A DNA stretch of 42,187 nt, taken from positions 33,459 through 75,645 of the forward strand of contig NZ_JH650775.1 of the NCBI RefSeq assembly GCF_000259195.1, in the 5' to 3' direction. The notes beneath the pieces are model-generated. The model ran no database searches and had not been told where the DNA came from. It was given only the letters and a program-made list of their open reading frames with translations. Both the position numbers and the translations under genes were made by a program. Of this stretch, positions 1 through 8,315 are shown piece by piece (position 1 is the first letter of the stretch; each line of letters begins with the position of its first letter). Source of the DNA: Pseudomonas donghuensis. Its GTDB lineage: Bacteria > Pseudomonadota > Gammaproteobacteria > Pseudomonadales > Pseudomonadaceae.

Positions 1-71
1 GAAAGGCCATCGCGCAATGACGCAAATGCCGGATCAAAGCACAGCATCACGGTATTGGCTGGCTTGCTCAT
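1..71 (-). CDS. 5' end of an unidentified protein (partial)
   Basis: The first 23 codons of a minus-strand gene run off the left edge. The ATG at 71 is preceded on the minus strand by AGGAG with a 5-base spacer, which makes the start convincing. The peptide begins MSKPANTVMLCFDPAF. That is too short to assign a family, and no function is proposed. A perfect 10-bp palindrome, TTGTTAACAA, lies upstream at 127-136 and could be an operator, but nothing else supports this. Confidence 0.55.
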   Translation of the reverse strand, partial: MSKPANTVMLCFDPAFASLRDGL

Positions 72-296
72 GGGGCTCTCCTGCGTTGAGGGGGTTACGC
101 GAAGATGTGTATAGGCTAGTGGCTGTTTGTTAACAATCAAGGTTATTGGTAGGGGTCTAACTCTGCGGCAATTCTTGTTGTGGGGGCTGGGCGTGGGGCG
201 TTTTCGTGCGTGCCGGGTTCCTTGGTCGCTGGCGTGGTTACCCGCGTGCAGCTGCCACCCCGTCGGGTAGAGTGGCCAAAAAACTACATAGCGTGA

Positions 297-330
297 AGGG
301 CTGCAATCGGCCAGTAGCGGACGTTCGTGA
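297..330. repeat. Dispersed intergenic repeat, copy A
   Basis: This copy carries the core GCAATCGGCCAGTAGCGG followed by an ACGTTCGTGA tail. Variants of the same core recur at six other intergenic places in the window. The rest of 72-472 shows no credible gene: the open frame on the minus strand from 532 to 284 reads through this repeat and, at its start, through the AraC remnant described separately. Confidence 0.6.
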
Positions 331-472
331 ACCGAACAAAAGCCGCTTTTTGTAGGGTGCGCGGTGTGTTCATTAGGCCTTGAGGCTCGGTGCCTCGGTG
401 CGTACGAGCAAGGCAGTTGTGGAGATTACGTGTTCGGCGGAAGCCGAAGAAGGCGCTAGCGGAAAGCGCCGC

Positions 473-658
473 TGAAATGCCAATAGGCTGGCAGAAAAGT
501 CGCCTGAACGAATTGCTGTTTTCGTAGTTCACTCGGTTGGGGGAATACCTCGAAACCAGGATGGGTGGTTTTCAGCAAGTGCTTGGCCTTTTCCAGACGC
601 AGGGTCTGCAAGCAGGTTCCACCATGCCGAACACGTGGTCAGGAGACGCTGGAAGGTT
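473..658 (-). pseudogene. Remnant of an AraC/GlxA-type regulator (C-terminal HTH, frameshifted)
   Basis: Three minus-strand blocks in different frames match, in order, the DNA-binding end of AraC regulators of the GlxA/DJ-1 type. TFQR is encoded at 647-658. LQTLRLEKAKHLLKTT, running on to GFE, is encoded at 549-611 and matches the usual LxxLRLExAKxLL stretch. YENSNSFRRLFCQPIGIS is encoded at 473-526 and matches the usual VGYE.SSFRR.F..xxGxSP end. Frameshifts separate the blocks and no N-terminal domain is visible. The fragment overlaps the 3' end of the neighbouring TetR gene. Family assignment rests on recognised motif order, not on a search. Confidence 0.6.
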
Positions 659-1229
659 TCGTGCGGGAGTAAAGTCTAGTCAAAACGTCCGCACAGCAGG
701 CCTCTAGGATCTCGTCGGCTAGTGTTGAATCATCCGGACAAGCACGCGACAACATGAGTGCACCGACCACTTGGGCAATCACCACAATGCGTTGGGCACG
801 TAACTCGCTTTCGGCCGAGTCCGCTTCGCCAGCTTTGCTCGCCAGCGTCGCCAGCATGCTTTCGAGGCCAGACGCAAACGCCGCTTTGATCTGCTCGGGC
901 TGGCGTCCCGCGTCGGCAGACAGCGCTGCCATCGTACAGCCGTCACCCCGCGCGTCGCGATGTTCCCTGGACAGGTAGTACTTCACGAACCCCAGCCCAT
1001 CCATCTCGTCCGCTCTGGCGGCGCCTTGTGCGAAACCACAGGTGGCCGCCTCCGCTAGCAGCTCGGCTTTGGACGCAAAGTGCTTGTAAAACCCGCCGTG
1101 GGTGAAGCCTGCGGCGGCCATCAAATCGGCGATACCCACGCCGTCGTAACCCCGTTCGCGAAACAGCACCGACGCCGTCTGGACAATGTGCGCGCGGTTT
1201 GCCTGCACCTGCGCTTTGCTGACTTTCAT
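639..1229 (-). CDS. TetR-family repressor, NemR-like
   Basis: This 196-residue protein is probably the autoregulated repressor of the divergent reductase operon. The N-terminal HTH is clear: an IVQTASVLFRERGYDG helix, then ADLMAAAGFTHGGFYKHFASKAEL, with the GGFYKHF recognition region usual in the family. The C-terminal half carries Cys residues (GDGCTMAAL, SRACPDD, EACCAD) that could sense electrophiles as NemR does, but that role is inferred. The start at 1229 was chosen over the longer frame at 1277 because the ATG follows AGAGGAG with an 8-base spacer. Its position opposite an old-yellow-enzyme gene, with a shared operator between, matches the nemR-nemA arrangement. Confidence 0.85.
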   Translation of the reverse strand: MKVSKAQVQANRAHIVQTASVLFRERGYDGVGIADLMAAAGFTHGGFYKHFASKAELLAEAATCGFAQGAARADEMDGLGFVKYYLSREHRDARGDGCTMAALSADAGRQPEQIKAAFASGLESMLATLASKAGEADSAESELRAQRIVVIAQVVGALMLSRACPDDSTLADEILEACCADVLTRLYSRTKPSSVS

Positions 1230-1278
1230 CTGCAGGACTCCTCTGGTTCGGCCATCAGAAATACCGGCATCATACATT

Positions 1279-1328
1279 GATGTTGATCATCATCAAAACT
1301 CTTGACAGTAAAGATGACGATCAACATC
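1279..1328. promoter_or_regulatory. Operator/promoter of the reductase operon
   Basis: Two 16-base arms, GATGTTGATCATCATC at 1279-1294 and GATGACGATCAACATC at 1313-1328, are inverted copies that differ at one base. Between them lies TTGACA (1302-1307), a perfect -35 hexamer for the plus-strand operon. A weak -10 (CATCAT, 1325-1330) follows at 17 bases, inside the right arm. A TetR dimer pair bound here would cover the promoter. Which regulator binds is inferred from the adjacent divergent TetR gene. Confidence 0.8.
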
Positions 1329-1371
1329 ATAAATGGACTTTTAGTGAAGCCGATCCGGCGCAGGTAACCTC

Positions 1372-2466
1372 ATGACTGACAAAACCCTTTTCGAACCCTA
1401 CACCCTTGGGCCGCTCACGCTCCCGAACCGTATCGTGATGGCGCCGCTGACGCGCAATCGTGCCGGTGCCGGTCTGGTTCCCAGTGAGCATGCCGCTACC
1501 TACTACAGTCAGCGCGCCTCGGCGGGCTTGCTGATTACCGAAGCCACGCAGGTCTCGGCGCAGGCTCAGGGCTACCAAGACACACCCGGTCTCTACACGC
1601 AGGCGCAGATCGACGGTTGGCGAAAAGTAACCGATGCCGTTCACGACAAGGGCGGGCGGATTTTTGTACAGCTGTGGCACGTCGGCCGTGTTTCCCACGT
1701 CGATCTGCAGCCCAATGGCGAAGCGCCAGTTGCCCCCTCGGCCATCCGCGCCGCGACCAAGACCTTCGTTAACAACGGTTTTGCCGATGTCTCCGAACCA
1801 CGCGCACTGGCGCTGGATGAGCTGGCCGGCATCGTCGACGATTTCCGCCAGGCTGCGGCCAACGCTATTGCGGCTGGGTTCGATGGCGTTGAGGTGCATG
1901 GTGCCAACGGCTACCTGCTCGAGCAGTTCATCAAAGACGGCGCCAACGTGCGTACCGATGCCTATGGCGGCTCTATCGAAAACCGCGCCCGCCTCTTGCT
2001 GGAGGTCACTGCCGCAGTCGCCAAGGAGATCGGTGCCGACCGCATGGGCGTACGTATTTCTCCCGTCTCGCCGGCCAACGGCATTTCCTGCAGTGCTCCA
2101 CAGCCGCAGTACGACTACATCGTCGACCAACTCAGCGCGCTGGGCATCGTCTATCTACACGTGGTGGAAGGCGCCACCGGCGGTCCCCGTGATGTCGCAC
2201 CGTTCGACTTTGATGCGCTACGCAGCCGCTTCCAGAACACCTACCTGGCCAACAACGGTTATGACCTCGACTTGGCCAACACCCACCTGAACGCGGGCAA
2301 GGCCGATCTGTTTGCCTTTGGCCGCCCCTTCATCAGCAACCCGGATCTGGTCGAACGACTGGAGCAACGCGCGCCCCTGAACGCGCTGGATCCCACCACC
2401 CTGTATGGCGGCGGCGCCAAGGGCTACATCGATTATCCGACCCTCGAAATTTCCAGCGCCAATTAA
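1372..2466 (+). CDS. Old-yellow-enzyme family alkene reductase (NemA/XenB-like)
   Basis: This 364-residue FMN-dependent NAD(P)H oxidoreductase should reduce activated C=C bonds or nitro compounds in the cytoplasm. The N-terminal PYTLGPLTLPNRIVMAPLTRNRA, the QLWHVGR stretch and the VEVHGANGYLLEQF segment, with the His and Asn that hold the substrate in this family, are all present, as is the FAFGRPFISNPDL phosphate-binding end. Length is normal for NemA/XenA-type enzymes. It is the first gene after the inverted-repeat operator and a TetR gene points away from it, as in nemRA. The substrate cannot be told from sequence. Confidence 0.9.
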   Translation: MTDKTLFEPYTLGPLTLPNRIVMAPLTRNRAGAGLVPSEHAATYYSQRASAGLLITEATQVSAQAQGYQDTPGLYTQAQIDGWRKVTDAVHDKGGRIFVQLWHVGRVSHVDLQPNGEAPVAPSAIRAATKTFVNNGFADVSEPRALALDELAGIVDDFRQAAANAIAAGFDGVEVHGANGYLLEQFIKDGANVRTDAYGGSIENRARLLLEVTAAVAKEIGADRMGVRISPVSPANGISCSAPQPQYDYIVDQLSALGIVYLHVVEGATGGPRDVAPFDFDALRSRFQNTYLANNGYDLDLANTHLNAGKADLFAFGRPFISNPDLVERLEQRAPLNALDPTTLYGGGAKGYIDYPTLEISSAN

Positions 2467-2526
2467 CCACCTGCTCATGCTGCGTGCGGCGGCATGGGTT
2501 CACCTTTTCGATCACGGGAAAACATC

Positions 2527-3315
2527 ATGACCTCTAAGGCTACTGTTCTGATCACCGGCGCCTCGACCGGCATTGGCGCCATCTACGCACAGCGTTTCGC
2601 ACACCGAGGCCACGACCTGGTACTGGTCGCCCGCGACCGGGCACGTCTGGACGCACTAGCCGTGCGTCTGCACGAGGAAACCGGTGTAGCGGTAGACGTT
2701 CTTGCGGCAGACCTCACTCAACCGGGCGATCTGGCGGCAGTCGAGACACGTCTGCGCGAGGACACCCAGATTGAAACCCTGATCAATAACGCCGGGGCTG
2801 CGATGTCCGGTCAGTTCATCGACCAATCCACAGACGATATCTCCCGCCTCGTCACGCTCAACACCACCGCACTGGTTCGCCTGGCCAGCGCCATCGCCCC
2901 GCGTCTGGCGCAGGCTGGCAAGGGTGCGATCGTCAATATCGGCTCGGTGGTTGGCTTCGCGCCGGAGTTCGGGATGTCGGTCTATGGTGCGACCAAGGCT
3001 TTTGCGCTGTTTCTGTCCCAAGGGCTGAGCCTGGAGCTCGCGCCCAAGGGCGTCTACGTGCAGGCCGTGCTGCCGGCCGGAACCCGCACCGAGATCTGGG
3101 AGCGTGCAGGCATCGACATCAACACGCTTGCCGACCTGATGAGCGTGGACGACCTGGTCGACGCGGCACTGGTCGGTTTCGACCGCCGTGAACTGATCAC
3201 CATCCCGCCGTTGCACGACGCGGCGCGCTGGGAAGCGTTGAACGGTGCACGACTGGGCCTGATTTCTGACTTGCGTCAGGCGCAGGTCGCCGAGCGCTAT
3301 CAGGTCAAGGCGTAA
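2527..3315 (+). CDS. Short-chain dehydrogenase/reductase (SDR)
   Basis: This 262-residue classical SDR is NAD(P)-dependent, with unknown substrate. The cofactor loop TGASTGIG is at residues 10-17, NNAG near residue 93, and the catalytic Tyr153-x3-Lys157 sits in YGATK after a conserved Ser. The ATG at 2527 is preferred to the longer frame at 2494 because the protein then starts just before the first Rossmann strand; the ribosome site (ACGGGAA) is modest. It follows the OYE gene by 60 bases and is probably in the same transcript. It is the only intact one of three SDR genes in this operon. Confidence 0.88.
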   Translation: MTSKATVLITGASTGIGAIYAQRFAHRGHDLVLVARDRARLDALAVRLHEETGVAVDVLAADLTQPGDLAAVETRLREDTQIETLINNAGAAMSGQFIDQSTDDISRLVTLNTTALVRLASAIAPRLAQAGKGAIVNIGSVVGFAPEFGMSVYGATKAFALFLSQGLSLELAPKGVYVQAVLPAGTRTEIWERAGIDINTLADLMSVDDLVDAALVGFDRRELITIPPLHDAARWEALNGARLGLISDLRQAQVAERYQVKA

Positions 3316-3349
3316 AGGCCGCTCCGGCACGTTGCCCCAGGAGAGAACC

Positions 3350-4279
3350 ATGACAGCCCAGGTAAAACGCGCCGAACCAAGTGGCGTACCAAGCCCCAGC
3401 TACATCGACACCCCCACACGCTCGGTCACGGTTGGCAGCACTGCATTTGCCTACCGTGACCTGGGCCCGCGCAGTGGCGTGCCATTGATTCTGCTGAACC
3501 ACTGGGGCGCGGTGCTGGATAATTTCGACCCGCGAATCGTGGATGGGCTCGCCCGCACGCGGCGCGTTATAGCCATCGACTACCGAGGCATTGGCGCCTC
3601 AGGCGGAACCGCACCAGTGACCATCGATGGGATGGCGCGGGATGTGATTGAACTGAGCAAGGCGCTGGGTTTGAACACCGTCGATCTGCTGGGTTTCTCT
3701 CTCGGGGGCTTCGTCGCACAGGACATCGTGCTGAAGGCCCCTGAGCGCGTGCGCCGGCTAATTCTGACGGGTACGGGGCCGGCAGGTGGAATCGGTATCG
3801 AACAGGTCGCCAAGGTCTCTTGGCCACTGATGCTCAAAGGTCTTTTGACCCTGCGCGACCCAAAGACTTATCTGTTTTTTACCTCCACAGCCAATGGCCG
3901 GTTGGCTGCCAGGGCTTTTTTGCAGCGGCTGAAAGAGCGCAAGTCAAACCGGGACAAAGGCCCGACTCCCTATGCCTTGCTGCGCCAACTGAAGGCCATC
4001 AAGGCGTGGGGCCGGCAGGCGCCTCAGTCGCTCGACCGCATCCGTGTCCCTGTCCTAATCGCCAATGGCGATCAGGACATCATGGTGCCGACCGAGAACA
4101 GTCACGACATGGCGCGGCGCATCCCTGGCGCGCAACTGGTGATCTACAACGATGCTGGGCATGGCGGAATTTTTCAGTATCACAGCGAGTTTGTGCACAC
4201 AGCACAGGCCTTTCTTGAGGCCCAACCGGAGTCTATCGGGGCGATCAGCTCCCTCAGCGCAACGGAAACGATGAAATGA
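3350..4279 (+). CDS. Alpha/beta-fold hydrolase
   Basis: This 309-residue protein has an alpha/beta-hydrolase core from about residue 40. The oxyanion region is LILLNHWGAVLDNFDP, the nucleophile elbow GFSLGG has Ser117, an acid lies in the IANGDQDIMV segment, and the catalytic His is in NDAGHGG near the C-terminus. The family includes esterases and cofactor-free haloperoxidases; substrate unknown. CCAGGAGAG seven bases before 3350 supports this start over the one at 3332. The stop overlaps the start of the next gene by four bases (ATGA), so translation is probably coupled. Confidence 0.85.
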   Translation: MTAQVKRAEPSGVPSPSYIDTPTRSVTVGSTAFAYRDLGPRSGVPLILLNHWGAVLDNFDPRIVDGLARTRRVIAIDYRGIGASGGTAPVTIDGMARDVIELSKALGLNTVDLLGFSLGGFVAQDIVLKAPERVRRLILTGTGPAGGIGIEQVAKVSWPLMLKGLLTLRDPKTYLFFTSTANGRLAARAFLQRLKERKSNRDKGPTPYALLRQLKAIKAWGRQAPQSLDRIRVPVLIANGDQDIMVPTENSHDMARRIPGAQLVIYNDAGHGGIFQYHSEFVHTAQAFLEAQPESIGAISSLSATETMK

Positions 4280-4752
4280 GTCAACCAACGGCAATTGTGT
4301 TCGGCGTGGGATCGGTACGCGGCGTTGGCGGGGCCGTGTGCAAAAGTTTTGCGCGCGAGGGCTATCACGTCATCGTTGTGGGCCGTACGCCAGCCAAGAT
4401 CGACACGGTGGTGGCAGAAATCACCGCTCTGGCCGTCGGCAGCGCCGAGGCGTTACCAACTGACGTAACCGACGAAACCCAGGTAATGGCAGCGTTCGAT
4501 CGCGCGATGAGTCCCGGCACCGGGCGCGAGCCTGCCGATGTGGTGATCTCCAACGCGGGTAACAACGCCGTTATCGATTTCACCCAGTTAACCGCCGCGC
4601 AGTTTGAGGGCTTCTGGCGCGTTGGTTGTTACTCAGGCTTCCTGATCGGTCGCGAAGCCGCCCGCCGGTGCCATTGGGCCGGGGCACCCCACGACACCCA
4701 TTCGTTCAAAAACTCCAGAGAACCATCCCACCATGAAGGCGTTCATCATTGA
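4276..4752 (+). pseudogene. SDR gene, truncated and frameshifted
   Basis: The first 130 or so residues are a good SDR half: a Gly-rich cofactor loop (GVGSVRGVGG), VVGRTPAKI, a D-V-T acid, and the NAG motif in ISNAGNNAV. After GREAARR the frame turns to nonsense and ends in a His-rich tail at 4752. In another frame a few codons later PLGRGT can be read, which is what a normal SDR would carry there, so a frameshift near 4670 precedes a deletion of everything from the catalytic Ser/Tyr/Lys onward. The remnant overlaps the start of the next gene by 20 bases. It cannot be an active dehydrogenase. Confidence 0.8.
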
Positions 4753-5734
4753 TCGTTACGGGAAGAAAGAGGTTGGCCACATCAGCGAAATGCCCGCCCC
4801 TGAAGTACGGGATGATGACGTGCTCATCCAGGTTCACGCGGCGAGCGTCAACCCGTTGGATAGCAAGATCAAGAGCGGTGAATTCAAGCTGATTCTTCCC
4901 TACCGTCTGCCGCTTGTTATGGGCAACGACGTGGCCGGTAAGGTCGTGCGCGTTGGCGCCCGCGTTCGCGACTTCAAGCCGGGTGACGAGGTTTATGCGC
5001 GTCCGGATGATGACCGCATCGGCACCTTTGCCGAGCTTATTGCCGTCAAGGCGTCGTCAGTTGCAGTGAAGCCCAAAAACCTCAACATGGTAGAGGCCGC
5101 CGCCCTGCCGTTGGTGGCGTTGACTGCCTGGCAGGTGCTGGTCGAAACCGCTCAGTTGCAGAAAGGGCAGAAGGTATTTATCCAGGCCGGTTCCGGCGGT
5201 GTCGGATCCGTTGCCATCCAGTTGGCCAAGCACCTGGGCGCCTTTGTCGCCACTACCACGAGTACAGCCAATGTCGATTGGGCAACCGCTTTGGATGCGG
5301 ACGTCATCATCGATTACAAAACGCAGGATTTTTCCAACGAACTGCGCAACTACGACGTGGTGCTGAACAGCCTGGGCAACGACGAGTTGAACAAATCTCT
5401 GCATATTCTCAAACCCGGTGGGCACCTCATCTCCATTTCCGGGCCGCCCACCCCGGCGTTTGCCGCCGCGCGTGGCCTGGCTTGGCCGCTCAAACAGGTG
5501 CTGCGTCTGCTGAGTGCCGGTATCCGGAGAAAGGCAAGGCAAAAACAGGTGGATTACTCGTTTGTCTTCATGCAAGCCAGCGGCGCACACCTGCGCAAAA
5601 TCACTGCCCTCGTCGAGGCCGGCGCCATCCGCCCGATCATCGACAACGTTTTTTCCTTCGCCGACACCGCTAAAGCACTGGCCTACGTTGAAAGTGGGCG
5701 CGCCAAGGGCAAGGTCGTGGTGAAAGTAATTTAG
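4733..5734 (+). CDS. NADP-dependent medium-chain oxidoreductase, quinone-oxidoreductase type
   Basis: This 333-residue protein has the zinc-free medium-chain reductase layout: a GroES-like N-terminal domain (VHAASVNPLDSKIKSGEF, MGNDVAGKVVRVG, FKPGDEVYAR) and a Rossmann domain with GSGGVGSVAIQLAKHLGA starting near residue 153. No catalytic zinc Cys/His set is seen, which fits quinone or enone reductases. The end GRAKGKVVVKVI is typical. The start lies within the tail of the broken SDR frame, and the ribosome site is weak (CAGAGAA). It probably belongs to the electrophile-detoxification operon. Confidence 0.85.
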   Translation: MKAFIIDRYGKKEVGHISEMPAPEVRDDDVLIQVHAASVNPLDSKIKSGEFKLILPYRLPLVMGNDVAGKVVRVGARVRDFKPGDEVYARPDDDRIGTFAELIAVKASSVAVKPKNLNMVEAAALPLVALTAWQVLVETAQLQKGQKVFIQAGSGGVGSVAIQLAKHLGAFVATTTSTANVDWATALDADVIIDYKTQDFSNELRNYDVVLNSLGNDELNKSLHILKPGGHLISISGPPTPAFAAARGLAWPLKQVLRLLSAGIRRKARQKQVDYSFVFMQASGAHLRKITALVEAGAIRPIIDNVFSFADTAKALAYVESGRAKGKVVVKVI

Positions 5735-5773
5735 CCAGCAGCCCCCGTCGAGTTCGCAATCCAGGAGAAGACC

Positions 5774-6410
5774 ATGACTATTTCTAAATCAGCCCGCGTT
5801 GGCACGCGCGCTATGGGCTGCGGCGACTGCCAACGGCCCTATCGACATCCTCATCAATAATGCTGGTTTCGGATACTTCCGCCGCTTCGACGAGGTCGAC
5901 TGGACACGCGACGCGGAGCTCATGCAGCTCAACATGAACTCCCTGGTCGCCCTCGCACGATGCTTTGTAGACGCACACAAAACCACTAACACGCCCGCGT
6001 ACATGGTGAACATAGCGTCCACCGGTGCATACCAGTCCGTACCCAACATGGCGCTCTACGCCGCCTCGAAAGCCTTCGTTTGCAACTTCAGCGAAGCGCT
6101 CCACGACGAACATAGCGGCACGCCCTTATCGGTCACCTGCATCTGCCCTGGCGGCACTGATACAGCCTTCCACAGTGCGTCAGGCGGCGACCACTCATGG
6201 ATCGCCAACGCTTCGACCAAAAGCGCAGCGTTTGTCGCACAGTCCGCCATCCAGGCCATGTTGCGAGGCAAGCGCACGGTTGTACCTGGACTGTTCAATA
6301 AACTGACGTGTTTTGGCGTGCGTTTTCTGTCACGCCCTCTCGCATCACGGGTCACCACGTACGTGCTGGGCAAACCGACATTGGCTCTACCGGTACGCAC
6401 TAAGGGTTGA
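5774..6410 (+). pseudogene. SDR gene with internal deletion removing the cofactor loop
   Basis: A strong ribosome site (CCAGGAGAAG) and ATG at 5774 begin a short frame, MTISKSARVGTRAMG, that soon stops. The SDR body is in another frame and can be read from 5799: DILINNAGFGYFRRFDEVDW, a catalytic Ser in NIASTGAYQ, YAASK, and a CPGGTDT segment. The TGxxxGIG loop and about the first 70 residues are missing. An out-of-frame deletion joined the original start to mid-gene. The 203-residue piece might be made from the internal ATG at 5799 but would lack cofactor binding. Confidence 0.8.
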
Positions 6411-6416
6411 CCAAAC

Positions 6417-6510
6417 GTCTGCTACTGGCCGTTTGCTGTCCTCCAGCAAGGGCTGCTTTGGGTCGGTTGCAGCCGTTCACGACAGGCTGCTATCGACCCG
6501 AAGCAGCCTT
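6417..6510. repeat. Dispersed intergenic repeat, copy B
   Basis: Inverted orientation relative to copy A: TGCTACTGGCCGTTTGCTG is followed by GGCTGCTTTGGGTCGGTTGC and later GCTATCGACCCGAAGCAGCC. The last two blocks are inverted copies of each other, so the element can fold into a hairpin. Confidence 0.6.
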
Positions 6511-6559
6511 TCATCAACAGCTAGAATCGGCGACCAGGCTCCTGAGATAGGCAGTCAAA

Positions 6560-7051
6560 TCACGAAACGGTTTTCGCCATCTCAGATGTATTCGCCCAGC
6601 CCAGTCCTTCATACACCGGCTTGCCGGCCTTGGTCGCGTGTAGCACGGCAAAACTCATTCCGCGTTGCGCAAATTCGGCTTCAGCCAACTTCATCAGGGT
6701 TGAAGCCAGGCCCCGGCGCCGGTAAGCAGGTTCGACGAAAACATTTAGCACATAGCCGCGCTGGTCTAAGGCCGGATGGGACGGATGAGGTGGCCAGTCG
6801 ATATTCATCAGACCTATCGCCGCCACAGGCTGCCCCGTGTCCATCAGCGCAAAACCGTAGTAGCGGCCATCGAATAGGCGCTGGTGCAACCAGGGCCGGA
6901 AGTGCTCAGTCATCACCCGCAACTCCGATGGGTCTCCTCCCGCCTCAAGGAACATCGTTTCACGGTGCACACAAATGATCTCACGGTCATTTGGCCCTAG
7001 CCGACGGGCCGTCAAGCCTGAAAAATCGATGTTGCCGGGAATATCTTTCAT
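6560..7051 (-). CDS. GNAT-family N-acetyltransferase
   Basis: This 163-residue GNAT protein uses acetyl-CoA, acceptor unknown. Motif A is clear: the strand YVLNVFVEPAYRRRGLAS followed by TLMKLAEAEFAQR, with the RRRGLA pyrophosphate loop. Earlier strands (GFALMDTGQPVAAIGLM) and the later FAVLHATKAGKPVYEGLGW, typical of the motif B tail, are also present. The ATG at 7051 has AGGTG eight bases upstream and is preferred over the GTG at 7060. It stands alone on the minus strand between repeat copies, with no functional link to its neighbours. Confidence 0.85.
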   Translation of the reverse strand: MKDIPGNIDFSGLTARRLGPNDREIICVHRETMFLEAGGDPSELRVMTEHFRPWLHQRLFDGRYYGFALMDTGQPVAAIGLMNIDWPPHPSHPALDQRGYVLNVFVEPAYRRRGLASTLMKLAEAEFAQRGMSFAVLHATKAGKPVYEGLGWANTSEMAKTVS

Positions 7052-7270
7052 CGTATGCACCTGGACGGAGCGGCCGATGGTAGGGCGGTCAATAGGAGAA
7101 TGTTAGACACAGATTGAATAAAAACGCGCCATACAGCGATCGCGGCGCACGCATCCGCTCTTCAACGGATACGCTACGACTTCAACGCTGGTCATGGCAT
7201 ATACGCCCTAGAGCGTAGCTAAGCACTCCGAAGCTGTTGACCGGGACGACATTGTTGGATGATTGTTTTT

Positions 7271-7350
7271 GACCGCTTTTGGCCGATTGCTTCCTTTCGC
7301 CACCGGCAGCTTTGGGTCGATAGCAACCATTCGCGAGAGACCGCTTTCGC
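7271..7350. repeat. Dispersed intergenic repeat, copy C
   Basis: This copy has ACCGCTTTTGGCCGATTGC, then GGCAGCTTTGGGTCGATAGC and a final AGACCGCTTTCGCCCC. It occupies the centre of the geneless stretch 7061-7445. The overlapping minus-strand open frames there (7182-7450) are just the repeat read in three frames. Apart from a small ATCCG/CGGAT hairpin near 7156, nothing else is seen. Confidence 0.6.
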
Positions 7351-7445
7351 CCCATGGCGCCGTTGGCGCACACCAGGATTCGGCCAGATGCGCCCACAAG
7401 CCACCCCAGTTCGTTGCAAGAGTTGGCCCGTCTGGCTAAAGCCGC

Positions 7446-7700
7446 TCACTCATAGATCTTGCCGCAGTACAAGAAAACGGCGAACTGCCGCCACGAATTG
7501 GATGGTAGAAGCCCTTGACTCAACCCGAAACCGCTACTTTCCGCCCATGAAATAGCACCCTCCAGAAACGCTTCTATCGTCGTGTTCTCCCAGTCAATAC
7601 TTGTTGATTTGTCTGCCGCCAAAGCCCGGGCAAACCTCAAAAAGGTCTCAGCATCTCTGACCTGATCCAAATGTTCATGAAGCTCCACAACATTCTCCAT
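7446..7700 (-). CDS. Small DUF7660-like protein
   Basis: This 84-residue protein resembles the DUF7660 family: an early acidic/hydrophobic helix with ETFLRFARALAADK, then WENTTIEAFLEGAISWAESS, then a Trp/Arg/Phe-rich end. Family members are found as lone or immunity-like small proteins of unknown role, and no function is assigned. No clear ribosome site precedes the ATG at 7700. The gene overlaps the next divergent frame by two bases, so one of the two starts may be wrong. Confidence 0.55.
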   Translation of the reverse strand: MENVVELHEHLDQVRDAETFLRFARALAADKSTSIDWENTTIEAFLEGAISWAESSGFGLSQGLLPSNSWRQFAVFLYCGKIYE

Positions 7701-8127
7701 GCAAAGTCTGCGTCACAGGTGGTGCGCCAGTTTCTCCCATCAGCAATGCAATGTCTGTAATGGGTCAAAAGCTCCCATCAAGAATCCCAGCTTGAATCCC
7801 CTCGATCCACCCCTCACCACCCAAACCAGCACCACCTTCGGCTCCTGCAACGGCAGCCACGATCCGCTGTTCGCTGTCCGTGCCGGTGTCTCGTCCGAAG
7901 ACGCCCTGATCCACACGTCCATCCTGCTCAAAAGCGCCTACCAGACTAACGCCCACGCCTGTGAATTGGTCGATGCCGAGGTGCGCGGGTTGCTCTGGGC
8001 CACCGAGCAATCACTGGAGATGAGCCTCGCCCTGGTCGAGGCGTTGCTGGATGAGGTAGAAGCGCGCTCGGCAACCGCTGCGTTGTTGCGGCGTTCGCTG
8101 CAAGCAGGGCAATCGGCGGTGGAGTGA
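7699..8127 (+). CDS. DUF3077-like protein, start uncertain
   Basis: From about residue 45 the protein reads FGSCNGSHDPLFAVRAGVSSEDALIHTSILLKS and later EMSLALVEALLDEVEA. This is the pattern of small Pseudomonas DUF3077 proteins (F-x-C.., LF.V..GV...DAL..AS.LL), whose function is unknown. The first 40 residues are Ser/Pro/Asn-rich and do not look coding, no ribosome site precedes 7699, and the only other in-frame start is TTG at 7792. The true start may therefore be TTG, or the 5' end may be damaged. Confidence 0.6.
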   Translation: MQSLRHRWCASFSHQQCNVCNGSKAPIKNPSLNPLDPPLTTQTSTTFGSCNGSHDPLFAVRAGVSSEDALIHTSILLKSAYQTNAHACELVDAEVRGLLWATEQSLEMSLALVEALLDEVEARSATAALLRRSLQAGQSAVE

Positions 8128-8199
8128 TCGCCAGCGCTTGTCCTGGGCCGCCGATGCGGCCCGCTTATCCCGTACCGCAGCCTCGCCTTCCCTACTCCA

Positions 8200-8213
8200 T
8201 TGACCCAAATCAA
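8200..8213 (+). promoter_or_regulatory. ANR/FNR-type box upstream of universal stress gene 1
   Basis: TTGACCCAAATCAA fits the ANR/FNR consensus TTGAT-N4-ATCAA with one change. The same box, TTGACACAAATCAA, precedes the second universal stress gene at 29011. Low-oxygen induction of such genes by Anr is known in Pseudomonas; it is inferred here from the site. Confidence 0.7.
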
Positions 8214-8315
8214 GCCGCCGGGCCTGGTTCACGAGACGATGGCTGCAAGCAAGGAACGGATCGAAACCGGCCGACGCCATCGATCCCTGTGCGCGGCATT
8301 GCATAAGGAGCCCCC

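Noticed and set aside
284..532. 82-residue hypothetical protein on the minus strand
   Set aside because: It joins the last block of an AraC remnant to repeat sequence; not a gene in its own right.
7182..7555. Several overlapping small open frames
   Set aside because: They are the dispersed repeat read in different frames, without ribosome sites.
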